5,119 bases of DNA. Source: Streptomyces griseus (GTDB taxonomy: Bacteria > Bacteroidota > Bacteroidia > Chitinophagales > Chitinophagaceae). The stretch is taken from assembly GCA_943323705.2 (NCBI GenBank), contig CALPIT020000180.1, positions 1 through 5,119 on the forward strand, in the 5' to 3' direction. Positions 1-5,119 of the stretch are shown in pieces. Position 1 is the first letter of the stretch. Each line of letters begins with the position of its first letter. The position numbers and the translations under genes were made by a program. A model generated the notes under the pieces. That model searched no databases, was not told the origin of the DNA, and saw only the letters and a list, made by a program, of their open reading frames with translations.

Positions 1-99
1 GTAGGTTGCTCCAAGCGTTGGAGCTTGTGCAAAACCGCTGAAATTGACTAGCAAAACCGTAGTTAACAACATGCAAAATGTACTTAATTTCTGTTTCAT
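1..99 (-). CDS. Secreted protein, N-terminal fragment (possibly DUF3494 ice-binding-like)
   Basis: Reading leftward from an ATG at 99-97, 33 codons are open to the window edge, so only the N-terminus is present. The peptide begins MKQKLSTFCMLLTTVLLVNF and continues SGFAQAPTLGATY. This is a textbook Sec signal peptide: lysines at 2 and 4, a hydrophobic core at about 7-19, and a likely cleavage site at GFA-Q near residues 24-25. It is absent from longer-ORF lists only because it is truncated. The mature start, Q-A-P-T-L-G-A-T, resembles the start of many Bacteroidota DUF3494 (ice-binding/adhesin-like) proteins, but eight residues cannot prove a family. Upstream of the ATG the sequence is A-rich with no Shine-Dalgarno, as is usual in this phylum. 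The gene is divergent from the two-component operon. I am sure of a secreted protein gene and unsure of its identity. Confidence 0.75.
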   Translation of the reverse strand, partial: MKQKLSTFCMLLTTVLLVNFSGFAQAPTLGATY

Positions 100-111
100 T
101 TTTTTCGTTTT

Positions 112-125
112 AAACATTGATGTTT
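112..125. repeat. 14-bp inverted repeat in leader of the divergent gene
   Basis: AAACAT-TG-ATGTTT is a perfect 6-bp inverted repeat with a 2-bp spacer. Its near edge lies 12 bp upstream of the minus-strand ATG. It shares the ACAT...ATGT core with the two larger palindromes at 188-203 and 211-226, but with a 2-bp instead of a 4-bp spacer. It could be a weaker or diverged site for the same protein, placed where binding would block expression of the minus-strand gene. Chance occurrence in AT-rich DNA is also possible. Confidence 0.35.
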
Positions 126-146
126 TATAGATTGTATTCAAGTGGG

Positions 147-154
147 CGAAAGTA
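147..154 (-). promoter_or_regulatory. Candidate -7 element for the minus-strand secreted-protein gene
   Basis: On the minus strand this reads TACTTTCG, matching 7 of 8 positions of the Bacteroidota -7 consensus TAnnTTTG. It would give a leader of about 40 nt before the ATG at 99. No convincing TTG at -33 is visible, so recognition might depend on an activator. The palindrome pair at 188-226 lies upstream of it at a distance suitable for activation. Weak evidence. Confidence 0.3.
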
Positions 155-186
155 GAAACGATGATTTGATGTAAAAAAATAATGGT

Positions 187-228
187 ATCACATTTTGATG
201 TGAGTACCCATCACATTTTGATGTGAGT
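187..228. promoter_or_regulatory. Tandem palindromic operator-like sites in the divergent region
   Basis: The 19-bp word ATCACATTTTGATGTGAGT occurs twice without a mismatch, at 187-205 and 210-228, with a 23-bp period. Inside each copy TCACAT-TTTG-ATGTGA (188-203 and 211-226) is a 6-bp inverted repeat with a 4-bp spacer, as expected for a dimeric regulator. The two sites lie on nearly the same helical face (about 2.2 turns apart) and sit between the two divergent promoter candidates. Further TTGATGT words at 117-123 and 166-172 extend the cluster. LuxR/NarL-type regulators bind inverted repeats of about this size, and one is encoded downstream at 3259-3885, so autoregulation is a reasonable inference. 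The sequence alone does not show which protein binds. Confidence 0.65.
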
Positions 229-264
229 GGATTCATTCTTCCCGTTTTTTTCATTCATATTGTT

Positions 265-272
265 GACCTTTG
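265..272 (+). promoter_or_regulatory. Candidate -7 element for the two-component operon
   Basis: GACCTTTG matches 7 of 8 positions of the Bacteroidota consensus TAnnTTTG. Transcription would start near 276-280, giving a leader of about 20 nt before the TTG start at 299. There is no clear TTG at the expected -33 distance; a T-rich tract lies there instead. The operator-like pair at 187-228 ends about 36 bp upstream of this element. Confidence 0.4.
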
Positions 273-286
273 CATAAGTTAAAAAA

Positions 287-297
287 GAGATCATCTC
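287..297. repeat. Short palindrome directly upstream of the kinase start codon
   Basis: GAGAT-C-ATCTC is a perfect 5-bp inverted repeat around a single base, ending one base before the TTG start codon at 299. It overlaps the purine stretch (AAAAAAGAGA, 281-290) that would serve as ribosome-binding region. As RNA the stem would be tiny, so any effect is more likely at the DNA level or absent. Confidence 0.3.
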
Positions 298-298
298 A

Positions 299-3262
299 TT
301 GAATTCATTTTTTTATAAAATAAAAGCTATATCAAACAGCAGTAGAATAGCATTTACTGTATGCATAATGGCATGTCTTATTTTGAAAGTCGAAAAACTA
401 GTGTCGCAAGATTTTTTATACGAATACAAAAGAATTCTGGCAGACCCCACATTGACAGACAATTACATCAGTGGCGTAGTAAAAGATAACAATGGCATGA
501 TATGGCTGGGCACCTCCAACGGACTATTTAGATTTGATGGTTATGCTACTCAAAAAATAGATTTTGGAAACAGCAATTCCAATGATAATGTAAGACATAT
601 TAATCAAATTGAGAGCTATCAAAATCAACTGATTATTGCTACCAATGAAGGTTTGTATAACATCGATTGTTTCAACAATAAATTGATTCCGTTTCCATTT
701 CAAAATAAAGATAAAATCATTCAAATCACTACCGATAGTGGTTCGGGCATTTGGTGGTTGACAAAAGAAGGAACTTTATTCAATTACTATAATAATGGAA
801 TCAGATCAGTTACCATTCCATCAAAAGAAGCAATCTCAACTGCTTCATTAATAGTGAAAAATGATAAAATAATTGCCGCGATAAATTACCCCACCACTCA
901 TGAGGTCCTTTTCATCAACCGTTATAATTTACAAACCAACAGCAAGGTTTCCTTAGCGAATAATTTCATCTGGAATTGCAGAAATGAACTAGACAACAAG
1001 ACCGAAATCATTGCTACACCTCAATCTTATTTATGGCTACACCAAGAAAACAAAATAATTCCTTATACCGAGTATAACGAGAATACGTATGACATACTAA
1101 AGAATCAAGAAGGCACATTTACAGTTAACAATGAAAATCAGCTCTTTCATATTTATAAAAAAGATGGGATAGTACACAAAACATTAATTCCGCTGGGTGC
1201 CGATAAACCTGAAAAGATTTATAAATTATACGATATCAATCATTGCATTTATGCAGCCACCTCCAATGGTTTAATAATCGTTAATTATCAGAAGAATTTA
1301 TTTGACAATATTTTTTCAACGTTTAATCCTGTAAACAATACATTTTTAGTTCCCCGTGGTATTGCAGAAGATGATAAAAATATTTACTTAGCTACTTATC
1401 AGCAACTAATCCAGTACAACAAGATCTCTCATCAAACTAAAATCATTCAAAAGCAGTCGCCCATAATTCGTGCATTGATAAAAGATGTTGATACACTCTG
1501 GCTCGGAACTGAGGGTTCGGGATTAAAGCAATTTATTCTTTCCCAAAACAAAATGATCAATACAAATGCAGTAGCCGATATCAATTGGAACAGTATTGTA
1601 TGTATGACACCCCTAGATGAGCATAGAATCATTATTGGAGGATATAAAAACCTTTTGGTTTACGACAAAAGGAATAAGATTTTTTCTGAAATAACGGTAA
1701 ATATTAACCGAAGAAATGTTTGCGAAAACCAGGTAAATCAGATCTTGGTTTTGAAACCCAATCGAATACTGATTGCCACTGGACAGGGCGTTTTTTTAAT
1801 CAATGAACAAGGATTGATTTTAAAAAATTACACCATTCAATTAACAGACAAAGAATCGCTTCGTGTTTTTGCCATTGTTGCCATTAATGAAAATGACATT
1901 TGGTGTGCCTCCGCCAATGGTCTTTATAATCTAGATCAAAACGGAAAAATCCTGCATCATTTAACCCGAAATGAAGGAATGGCGGGGAATATGATTATTT
2001 CACTTGTCCCCGACAAGAAGGGGAATTTATGGGCAGCAAGTTTTACCGGACTTTCATGTGTCAATTTGAAGTCGTTAGTAATTAATAATTTTTACAAGGA
2101 AGATGGTTTACCCAATAACGAATTCAACCATAGTTCTTTTCTGCATTCTGTTGATGGAAGCATTGTATTGGGATCTGTAAATGGTTTTATCAAATTCAAT
2201 CCTGACAGTATTATTATCAATAGGACCGACAACACTTCAATAGAAATCAGTAAAATTGAATCAGGTAATCAGCAGAAAAAAAACACAAGCATGCTGATTA
2301 TTACCGACAATGAAACTCCAATAAAATTGGGCAGAGGCATCAACTTTGTAAAAATTCATTTCTTTTTAAATCCAATTGATGTATTCAGAAACACGCAATA
2401 TGAATATAAAATTGAAGGAATACATCCTGAGTGGATAAGCATTGGCAATTTACCTGAATTGCATATTGATAATTTCAGACCGGGCAAATACAAACTTTTG
2501 GTTAGAGCCATAACAGGTTCGGGTAGCCGAAGTATCATTACCAATTCTTATACTCTCATAGTAGAGCAATATTTTTATAACTCTACTTGGTTTTATGTTG
2601 TTACACTCTCTGTTATTTTATTGTTGACAGTCTTGTATTTCATGACAATAATAAAACGAAACAAAAACATCATGAAAATTCGGCAACACATCGCGCAGGA
2701 TTTACACGATGAAATAGGAGGCTATCTCACTGGCATAAACATGAACCTGGAGTTATTACAAAAAAACAGAGATCGGGAAACAAAATATTTCAACACGATA
2801 CATACGCTTGGTAAAAAGGCATTGCTCGCGATGAAAGACAGCCTTTGGAGTCTGGATTCAAAATCTGATTCGGCACAACGTTTATGGGACAGGGTCAAAG
2901 GATTGGCATCCGAAACTTTTGAAAATCTCGAAATCGATTTTCAGTTTCAACAGATTGAAGGACTAGAGAAAATAAAATTGACACTGCTGGAAAAAAGCTA
3001 CCTGATTTACGTTATCAAAGAATGTATTACCAACAGCATCAAATACGGCGACAGAAAACTGGTATCATTTATATGGGAAAAATCCGAAGGCAAACATCGT
3101 ATTATAATAAGCAACAAAATTGGAAATCAGGATCCACTTTTTGAAAATGGAAATGGCATTTATAATATCCGAAACAGAATGAAAACAATTAAAGGAAACG
3201 CTGAATTTAAAAATGAGAATGATTATTTCATTGTAATACTTGAATTAAACTTTGTATCATGA
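299..3262 (+). CDS. Two-component sensor histidine kinase with periplasmic propeller and Y_Y_Y domains
   Basis: This is an inner-membrane sensor that should autophosphorylate on a histidine and pass the phosphate to the regulator encoded next. Order of domains: basic N-terminus plus hydrophobic stretch (about 16-30, signal peptide or anchor); a propeller sensor (about 45-640) with Reg_prop-like strands such as IWLGTSNGLFRFDG (68-81), LWLGTEGSG (400-408), DIWCASANGL (533-542), NLWAASFTGL (576-585) and a conserved final blade, DGLPNNEFN to NPDSI (602-638); a Y_Y_Y domain (about 681-757); one transmembrane helix (764-785); HisKA_3 dimerisation/phosphoacceptor segment with DLHDEIGG, His803; and HATPase_c with N-box TNSIKYG (Asn912) and G-box GNGIYNIRNR (951-960). 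The start is TTG at 299: an in-frame stop lies at 275 and the next in-frame ATG (368, residue 24) would remove the basic N-terminus. The likely periplasmic ligand is not deducible. The stop overlaps the next gene's ATG by 4 bp. Confidence 0.93.
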   Translation: MNSFFYKIKAISNSSRIAFTVCIMACLILKVEKLVSQDFLYEYKRILADPTLTDNYISGVVKDNNGMIWLGTSNGLFRFDGYATQKIDFGNSNSNDNVRHINQIESYQNQLIIATNEGLYNIDCFNNKLIPFPFQNKDKIIQITTDSGSGIWWLTKEGTLFNYYNNGIRSVTIPSKEAISTASLIVKNDKIIAAINYPTTHEVLFINRYNLQTNSKVSLANNFIWNCRNELDNKTEIIATPQSYLWLHQENKIIPYTEYNENTYDILKNQEGTFTVNNENQLFHIYKKDGIVHKTLIPLGADKPEKIYKLYDINHCIYAATSNGLIIVNYQKNLFDNIFSTFNPVNNTFLVPRGIAEDDKNIYLATYQQLIQYNKISHQTKIIQKQSPIIRALIKDVDTLWLGTEGSGLKQFILSQNKMINTNAVADINWNSIVCMTPLDEHRIIIGGYKNLLVYDKRNKIFSEITVNINRRNVCENQVNQILVLKPNRILIATGQGVFLINEQGLILKNYTIQLTDKESLRVFAIVAINENDIWCASANGLYNLDQNGKILHHLTRNEGMAGNMIISLVPDKKGNLWAASFTGLSCVNLKSLVINNFYKEDGLPNNEFNHSSFLHSVDGSIVLGSVNGFIKFNPDSIIINRTDNTSIEISKIESGNQQKKNTSMLIITDNETPIKLGRGINFVKIHFFLNPIDVFRNTQYEYKIEGIHPEWISIGNLPELHIDNFRPGKYKLLVRAITGSGSRSIITNSYTLIVEQYFYNSTWFYVVTLSVILLLTVLYFMTIIKRNKNIMKIRQHIAQDLHDEIGGYLTGINMNLELLQKNRDRETKYFNTIHTLGKKALLAMKDSLWSLDSKSDSAQRLWDRVKGLASETFENLEIDFQFQQIEGLEKIKLTLLEKSYLIYVIKECITNSIKYGDRKLVSFIWEKSEGKHRIIISNKIGNQDPLFENGNGIYNIRNRMKTIKGNAEFKNENDYFIVILELNFVS

Positions 3263-3885
3263 TATATTTAGGAATTATTGAGGATAACATGGAAATTATC
3301 CAATCATTGACTGATTTTTTCAACAATGATGAAGAAATAAAAATAACTACTACAGCAGGCTATGTTGATGCATTTGTAAAAAACACTGAATTTTCTCCTG
3401 ATGTAATTTTACTCGACTTACAATTGCCGTATAAAAACGGAATGGATTGTATCGGCGAATTGTGTCAGCTGTATCCAGGCGTTTCCATTATCATCCATTC
3501 GGTTTCGGCAGATTATGAAAGCATCTTCAAATGCCTATGTAATGGTGCACACAGCTATCTTACAAAAGGTGAATCATTGGCCAAAATCAAAGAAACCATC
3601 ATCGCCACTTTTAATGGTGGTTCTCAAATGAGTGTAGAGATTGCCAGAAAAGTAATTGAACATTTTAGTAAAAAAAGCAGCAAGTCTGAAATCAATGAAA
3701 ATCAAATATTGAATAGCAGGGAAAATGATGTTGTGCATCTAATACTAGAAGGTAAGAGTTATAAAATGACTGCTGATGAACTTGGACTTTCTATCAATAC
3801 AGTTAGAAGTCATATCAAATCTGTGTATAAAAAATTAAACATTAACAGCAATATCGAGCTGGCGAATATTTTTATGAAGAAGTAA
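3259..3885 (+). CDS. Response regulator, NarL/FixJ family (REC plus LuxR-type HTH)
   Basis: This is a DNA-binding transcription factor, most likely activated by phosphotransfer from the kinase encoded upstream. The receiver domain spans about residues 1-118: acidic pocket Glu8-Asp9, phosphoacceptor Asp53 in DVILLDLQLP, switch residue Ser81 in IIIHSVS, and conserved Lys103 in YLTKGES. After a linker of about 30 residues rich in Ser and Lys comes a LuxR/GerE-type helix-turn-helix (about 150-206), with LNSRENDVVHLILEGKSYKM, the recognition-helix region LSINTVRSHI (177-186) and the terminal helix KSVYKKLNI. All key receiver residues are present and the 208-residue length is normal for the family. 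The start ATG lies inside the kinase stop (ATGA) and there is no Shine-Dalgarno, so translation is probably coupled to the upstream gene. Targets are unknown; the palindrome pair at 187-228 is a candidate. Confidence 0.95.
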   Translation: MIYLGIIEDNMEIIQSLTDFFNNDEEIKITTTAGYVDAFVKNTEFSPDVILLDLQLPYKNGMDCIGELCQLYPGVSIIIHSVSADYESIFKCLCNGAHSYLTKGESLAKIKETIIATFNGGSQMSVEIARKVIEHFSKKSSKSEINENQILNSRENDVVHLILEGKSYKMTADELGLSINTVRSHIKSVYKKLNINSNIELANIFMKK

Positions 3886-3900
3886 AAACTTGTTTGGTAA

Positions 3901-3952
3901 CTGCGATTTTTTTCACCGCAGAGAAATGAAGAATAAAGATGTTTCGCAGAGA
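3901..3952. repeat. CGCAGAGA interspersed-repeat fragment with internal stem
   Basis: CGCAGAGA occurs at 3917-3924 and again at 3945-3952, 28 bp apart, in the setting TTTCACCGCAGAG...TTTCGCAGAG. This resembles the CACCGCAGAG/CGCAGAG short interspersed repeats I recall from Bacteroidota intergenic regions. CTGCG at 3901-3905 can also pair with CGCAG at 3917-3921 around an 11-nt loop containing seven T residues. This is the first possible stem after the regulator's stop codon, but the T run is in the loop, so it is not a standard terminator. Confidence 0.5.
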
Positions 3953-4002
3953 TATAATTTACTTGAGAAAATGAAATTTCGATTTCCTAAATCCCACTTT
4001 TA

Positions 4003-4018
4003 CCCCGAAGCATCGGGG
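4003..4018. repeat. Perfect CCCCGA-AGCA-TCGGGG hairpin
   Basis: A 6-bp perfect stem (4003-4008 with 4013-4018) closes a four-base loop and is much more GC-rich than its surroundings. Hairpins of this form (CCCCGAxxxxTCGGGG) recur in Bacteroidota intergenic DNA. There is no U tract on either side in either direction, so it could act as an mRNA 3' stabiliser or transcription pause for either convergent transcript rather than as a classical terminator. Confidence 0.6.
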
Positions 4019-4029
4019 CTGGCTATTGG

Positions 4030-4055
4030 ATATTTTACATTCAATATTTTACATT
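4030..4055. repeat. 12-bp direct repeat ATATTTTACATT
   Basis: ATATTTTACATT occurs at 4030-4041 and 4044-4055, a 14-bp period with a 2-bp spacer. The sequence is AT-rich and low in complexity, so slippage is a sufficient explanation. No function is evident. Confidence 0.6.
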
Positions 4056-4061
4056 TTTTCT

Positions 4062-4089
4062 CGCCACAAAGACTCGAAGGCAGAAAGAA
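4062..4089. repeat. GCCACAAA...CGAAGGCA interspersed-repeat copy A
   Basis: GCCACAAAGACTCGAAGGCA (starting at 4063) matches a second copy starting at 5087 at about 18 of 20 positions, with weaker similarity for a few bases beyond. Both copies are in the same orientation, 1,024 bp apart, on either side of the TlpA-like gene. The sequence resembles the widespread GCCACGAAGGCACNAAGGC-type intergenic repeats of Bacteroidota. Confidence 0.6.
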
Positions 4090-4130
4090 AAACAAAGGCT
4101 ACTTTCAAATTCAGAAGATAATTTTCATTG

Positions 4131-4165
4131 CTCGCCTCTCACGAGGGAGTGGGGTCGGGGGTGAG
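4131..4165. repeat. Bulged hairpin plus G-rich tract, interspersed-repeat fragment
   Basis: CTCGCCTC (4131-4138) pairs with GAGGGAG (4143-4149) around TCAC: seven base pairs with one bulged base. It is followed by GTGGGGTCGGGGGTGAGG. Read on the minus strand this is CCTCACCCCCGACCCC followed by a CTCCCTC...GAGGCGAG stem, a layout I recognise as a common Bacteroidota intergenic repeat. It lies downstream of the TlpA-like gene's stop, so its stem could define that mRNA's 3' end, although no U tract follows. Confidence 0.5.
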
Positions 4166-4172
4166 GTATCTA

Positions 4173-4187
4173 TTAAACCCTTAAACC
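4173..4187. repeat. Short TTAAACC tandem pair
   Basis: TTAAACC occurs at 4173-4179 and 4181-4187, separated by one base, 12 bp beyond the end of the TlpA-like gene. It is too short to assign a role. Confidence 0.4.
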
Positions 4188-4199
4188 TTCAAATCCTAT

Positions 4200-5003
4200 T
4201 TACTCCAACACCATCCCAATCGCCTTCTCCAAATCCTCAATCGTCGTAGGCCCTAAGCCATTAACCGCAAACGTGATGATTGAGTTTTTATCAATTACAA
4301 TATGCATGGGAAATGAGGATACACCGTAAGTACCAACAACATCTTTAGCTCCAGGAATAATATTGTATTTGTATTTTGTTTTCTTTAAAAATTGTTCAAT
4401 TTTATCTTTTTCATTCATGGCAAATCCAAGAAAAACGACATCCTTGTTATTGAATTTTTCGACCAGGCTATTCAATTCTGGCATTTCCATTACACAAGGC
4501 TTACATTCCACAAACCAGAAATTGATGACAACTACTTTTCCTTTCAGACTTTCAAGAGAATAGTTGTTACCGTTGATGTCTGTAACTGAAAATGGCAAAG
4601 CCGGTTTACCTAACAAATCAGAATTGCGAGGCATTTCCACATCTGTTTGCATTTTTACCATCTTACTTTTCTCAATATCAGTTGCTTTTCTGAGTACAAA
4701 TGCTTTTACTTCCTTGTTGCTATCGATATAGACATCCGGGAAATAATCACCATTACTCATCACTTTCATAAAATCTTCACCTTCTACCAGTGTAAGATTT
4801 TCGGTATACACCGGCGTTGATATACCATCCAGCATCAACGGTTTTGAAGGATCAAGCTCAGTGAAGTTGGCTTTTCTCAGTCCTTGTAAAGGATTGGTTT
4901 TACTTGAATTTGTATTTTCATTATTGGTCTGAGCAACCTGGGCGTAGTTGTATGAAATGCTCATTACAAAAGCGATTACAACCATTACTATTTTTTTGTT
5001 CAT
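4200..5003 (-). CDS. Exported TlpA/ResA-like thioredoxin-fold protein
   Basis: This is probably a thiol-disulfide oxidoreductase acting outside the cytoplasm. Residues 1-22 are a signal peptide (MNKKIVMVVIAFVMSISYNY-AQ), with cleavage near Ala21-Gln22 and no lipobox cysteine. Residues 23-125 form a Ser/Asn/Thr-rich linker, then a region I do not recognise. Residues 126-267 are a TlpA-like domain: opening LLGKPALPFSVTDINGNNYS, the active-site strand VVVINFWFVECKPCVMEMP with Cys167-Lys-Pro-Cys170, and the cis-proline loop SSFPMHIVIDK with Pro232. These are the only two cysteines in the protein, which fits a simple dithiol/disulfide cycle. The length is moderate for Bacteroidota members with an extra N-terminal region. 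The ATG at 5003 gives the signal peptide and is preceded by A-rich DNA without a Shine-Dalgarno. Its gene is monocistronic here and convergent with the regulator. Substrate unknown; cytochrome maturation or general reduction of periplasmic proteins are family-level possibilities. Confidence 0.92.
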   Translation of the reverse strand: MNKKIVMVVIAFVMSISYNYAQVAQTNNENTNSSKTNPLQGLRKANFTELDPSKPLMLDGISTPVYTENLTLVEGEDFMKVMSNGDYFPDVYIDSNKEVKAFVLRKATDIEKSKMVKMQTDVEMPRNSDLLGKPALPFSVTDINGNNYSLESLKGKVVVINFWFVECKPCVMEMPELNSLVEKFNNKDVVFLGFAMNEKDKIEQFLKKTKYKYNIIPGAKDVVGTYGVSSFPMHIVIDKNSIITFAVNGLGPTTIEDLEKAIGMVLE

Positions 5004-5036
5004 GATGTGTTTTTGATTTTTTTAATGAAACCAACA

Positions 5037-5044
5037 CGAATATA
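5037..5044 (-). promoter_or_regulatory. Candidate -7 element for the TlpA-like gene
   Basis: On the minus strand this reads TATATTCG, 7 of 8 matches to TAnnTTTG. It would start transcription roughly 25-30 nt before the ATG at 5003. No TTG is visible at -33. A rival, TACCTTTT at 5115-5108, also matches 7 of 8 but lies inside the repeat and would leave a leader of about 100 nt. Confidence 0.3.
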
Positions 5045-5085
5045 ACTTTTTGAATGTATTTGATGAAAATAATATCATGATTATA

Positions 5086-5113
5086 TGCCACAAATACCCG
5101 AAGGCACAAAAGG
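5086..5113. repeat. GCCACAAA...CGAAGGCA interspersed-repeat copy B
   Basis: GCCACAAATACCCGAAGGCA (from 5087) matches copy A (from 4063) at about 18 of 20 positions and has the same orientation. It lies upstream of the TlpA-like gene near the window edge, so the full unit may extend beyond 5119. Confidence 0.55.
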
Positions 5114-5119
5114 TACTTA

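Larger units (their letters stand above)
3886..4199. other. Non-coding convergent intergenic region packed with repeat fragments
   Basis: This 314-bp stretch lies between the 3' ends of the response regulator (plus) and the TlpA-like gene (minus). It contains a CGCAGAGA repeat pair, a GC-rich hairpin, a 12-bp direct repeat, a GCCACAAA-type repeat, and a second hairpin joined to a G-rich tract; each is listed separately. An open frame covers 3890-4249 on the plus strand, but it translates these repeats and runs 50 bp into the end of the opposite gene, so I do not call it a gene. No clear Rho-independent terminator (stem followed by a U tract) is visible for either flanking gene. Confidence 0.75.

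Noticed and set aside
187..228. CRP/FNR-type binding site
   Set aside because: TGTGA (199-203) and TCACA (211-215) are in CRP order but separated by 7 rather than 6 bp, and the stronger symmetry is TCACAT-N4-ATGTGA within each copy. A CRP-like protein is not excluded but is not the best reading.
187..228. CRISPR array
   Set aside because: There are only two repeat copies with a 4-bp gap between them, and no spacers or cas genes.
4003..4018. Rho-independent terminator
   Set aside because: The stem is good, but no T-rich tract follows it on either strand.
3890..4249. Open frame of 119 codons on the plus strand after the response regulator
   Set aside because: Its translation is made of repeat-derived sequence (hairpins, G-rich tract), has no recognisable domain, and its end runs antisense through the 3' end of the well-supported TlpA-like gene.
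5074..5081. ATCATGAT palindrome upstream of the TlpA-like gene
   Set aside because: An 8-bp palindrome with no extended symmetry and no second copy is expected by chance in AT-rich DNA.
4921..5109. Minus-strand open frame of 62 codons overlapping the start of the TlpA-like gene
   Set aside because: It is another frame of the TlpA-like gene's 5' end and upstream repeat; the overlapping frame has a signal peptide and a conserved domain.

Overview
The window looks like chromosomal DNA of a low-GC member of the Bacteroidota. Four things support this: AT-rich genes with almost no Shine-Dalgarno sequences, promoter candidates of the TAnnTTTG type, a propeller-type (Reg_prop/Y_Y_Y) sensor kinase, and intergenic repeat fragments of the 'CGCAGAG', 'GCCACAAAGGC' and 'CCCCGA-TCGGGG' kinds I associate with these genomes. 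I cannot place it below phylum level.

Layout. Positions 1-99 hold the first 33 codons of a secreted protein on the minus strand, cut by the window edge. It has a clean signal peptide, and its mature start resembles that of DUF3494 ice-binding/adhesin-like proteins (tentative). A divergent intergenic region follows (100-298). It carries two identical 16-bp inverted repeats spaced 23 bp apart, within a cluster of four TTGATGT words, plus one weak promoter candidate for each direction. Positions 299-3885 are a two-gene operon: a 987-residue membrane sensor histidine kinase starting at TTG, overlapping by 4 bp (ATGA) a 208-residue NarL/FixJ-type response regulator. Positions 3886-4199 are non-coding and lie between convergent genes; they are filled with degenerate repeats and small hairpins. 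Positions 4200-5003 (minus) encode an exported TlpA/ResA-like thioredoxin-fold protein. Positions 5004-5119 are its upstream region and include another copy of one of the repeats.

How the genes may work together. The kinase should sense a signal in the periplasm through its propeller and Y_Y_Y domains and phosphorylate the regulator encoded next to it. The paired palindromes between the operon and the divergent secreted-protein gene are the natural candidate target of that regulator, which would suit autoregulation and control of the neighbour. This is inference. The TlpA-like gene points the other way and need not be related.

I found no mobile element, CRISPR array, tRNA or rRNA, and no clearly new system. 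The best leads are the operator-like cluster at 112-226 and the repeat copies on either side of the TlpA-like gene.
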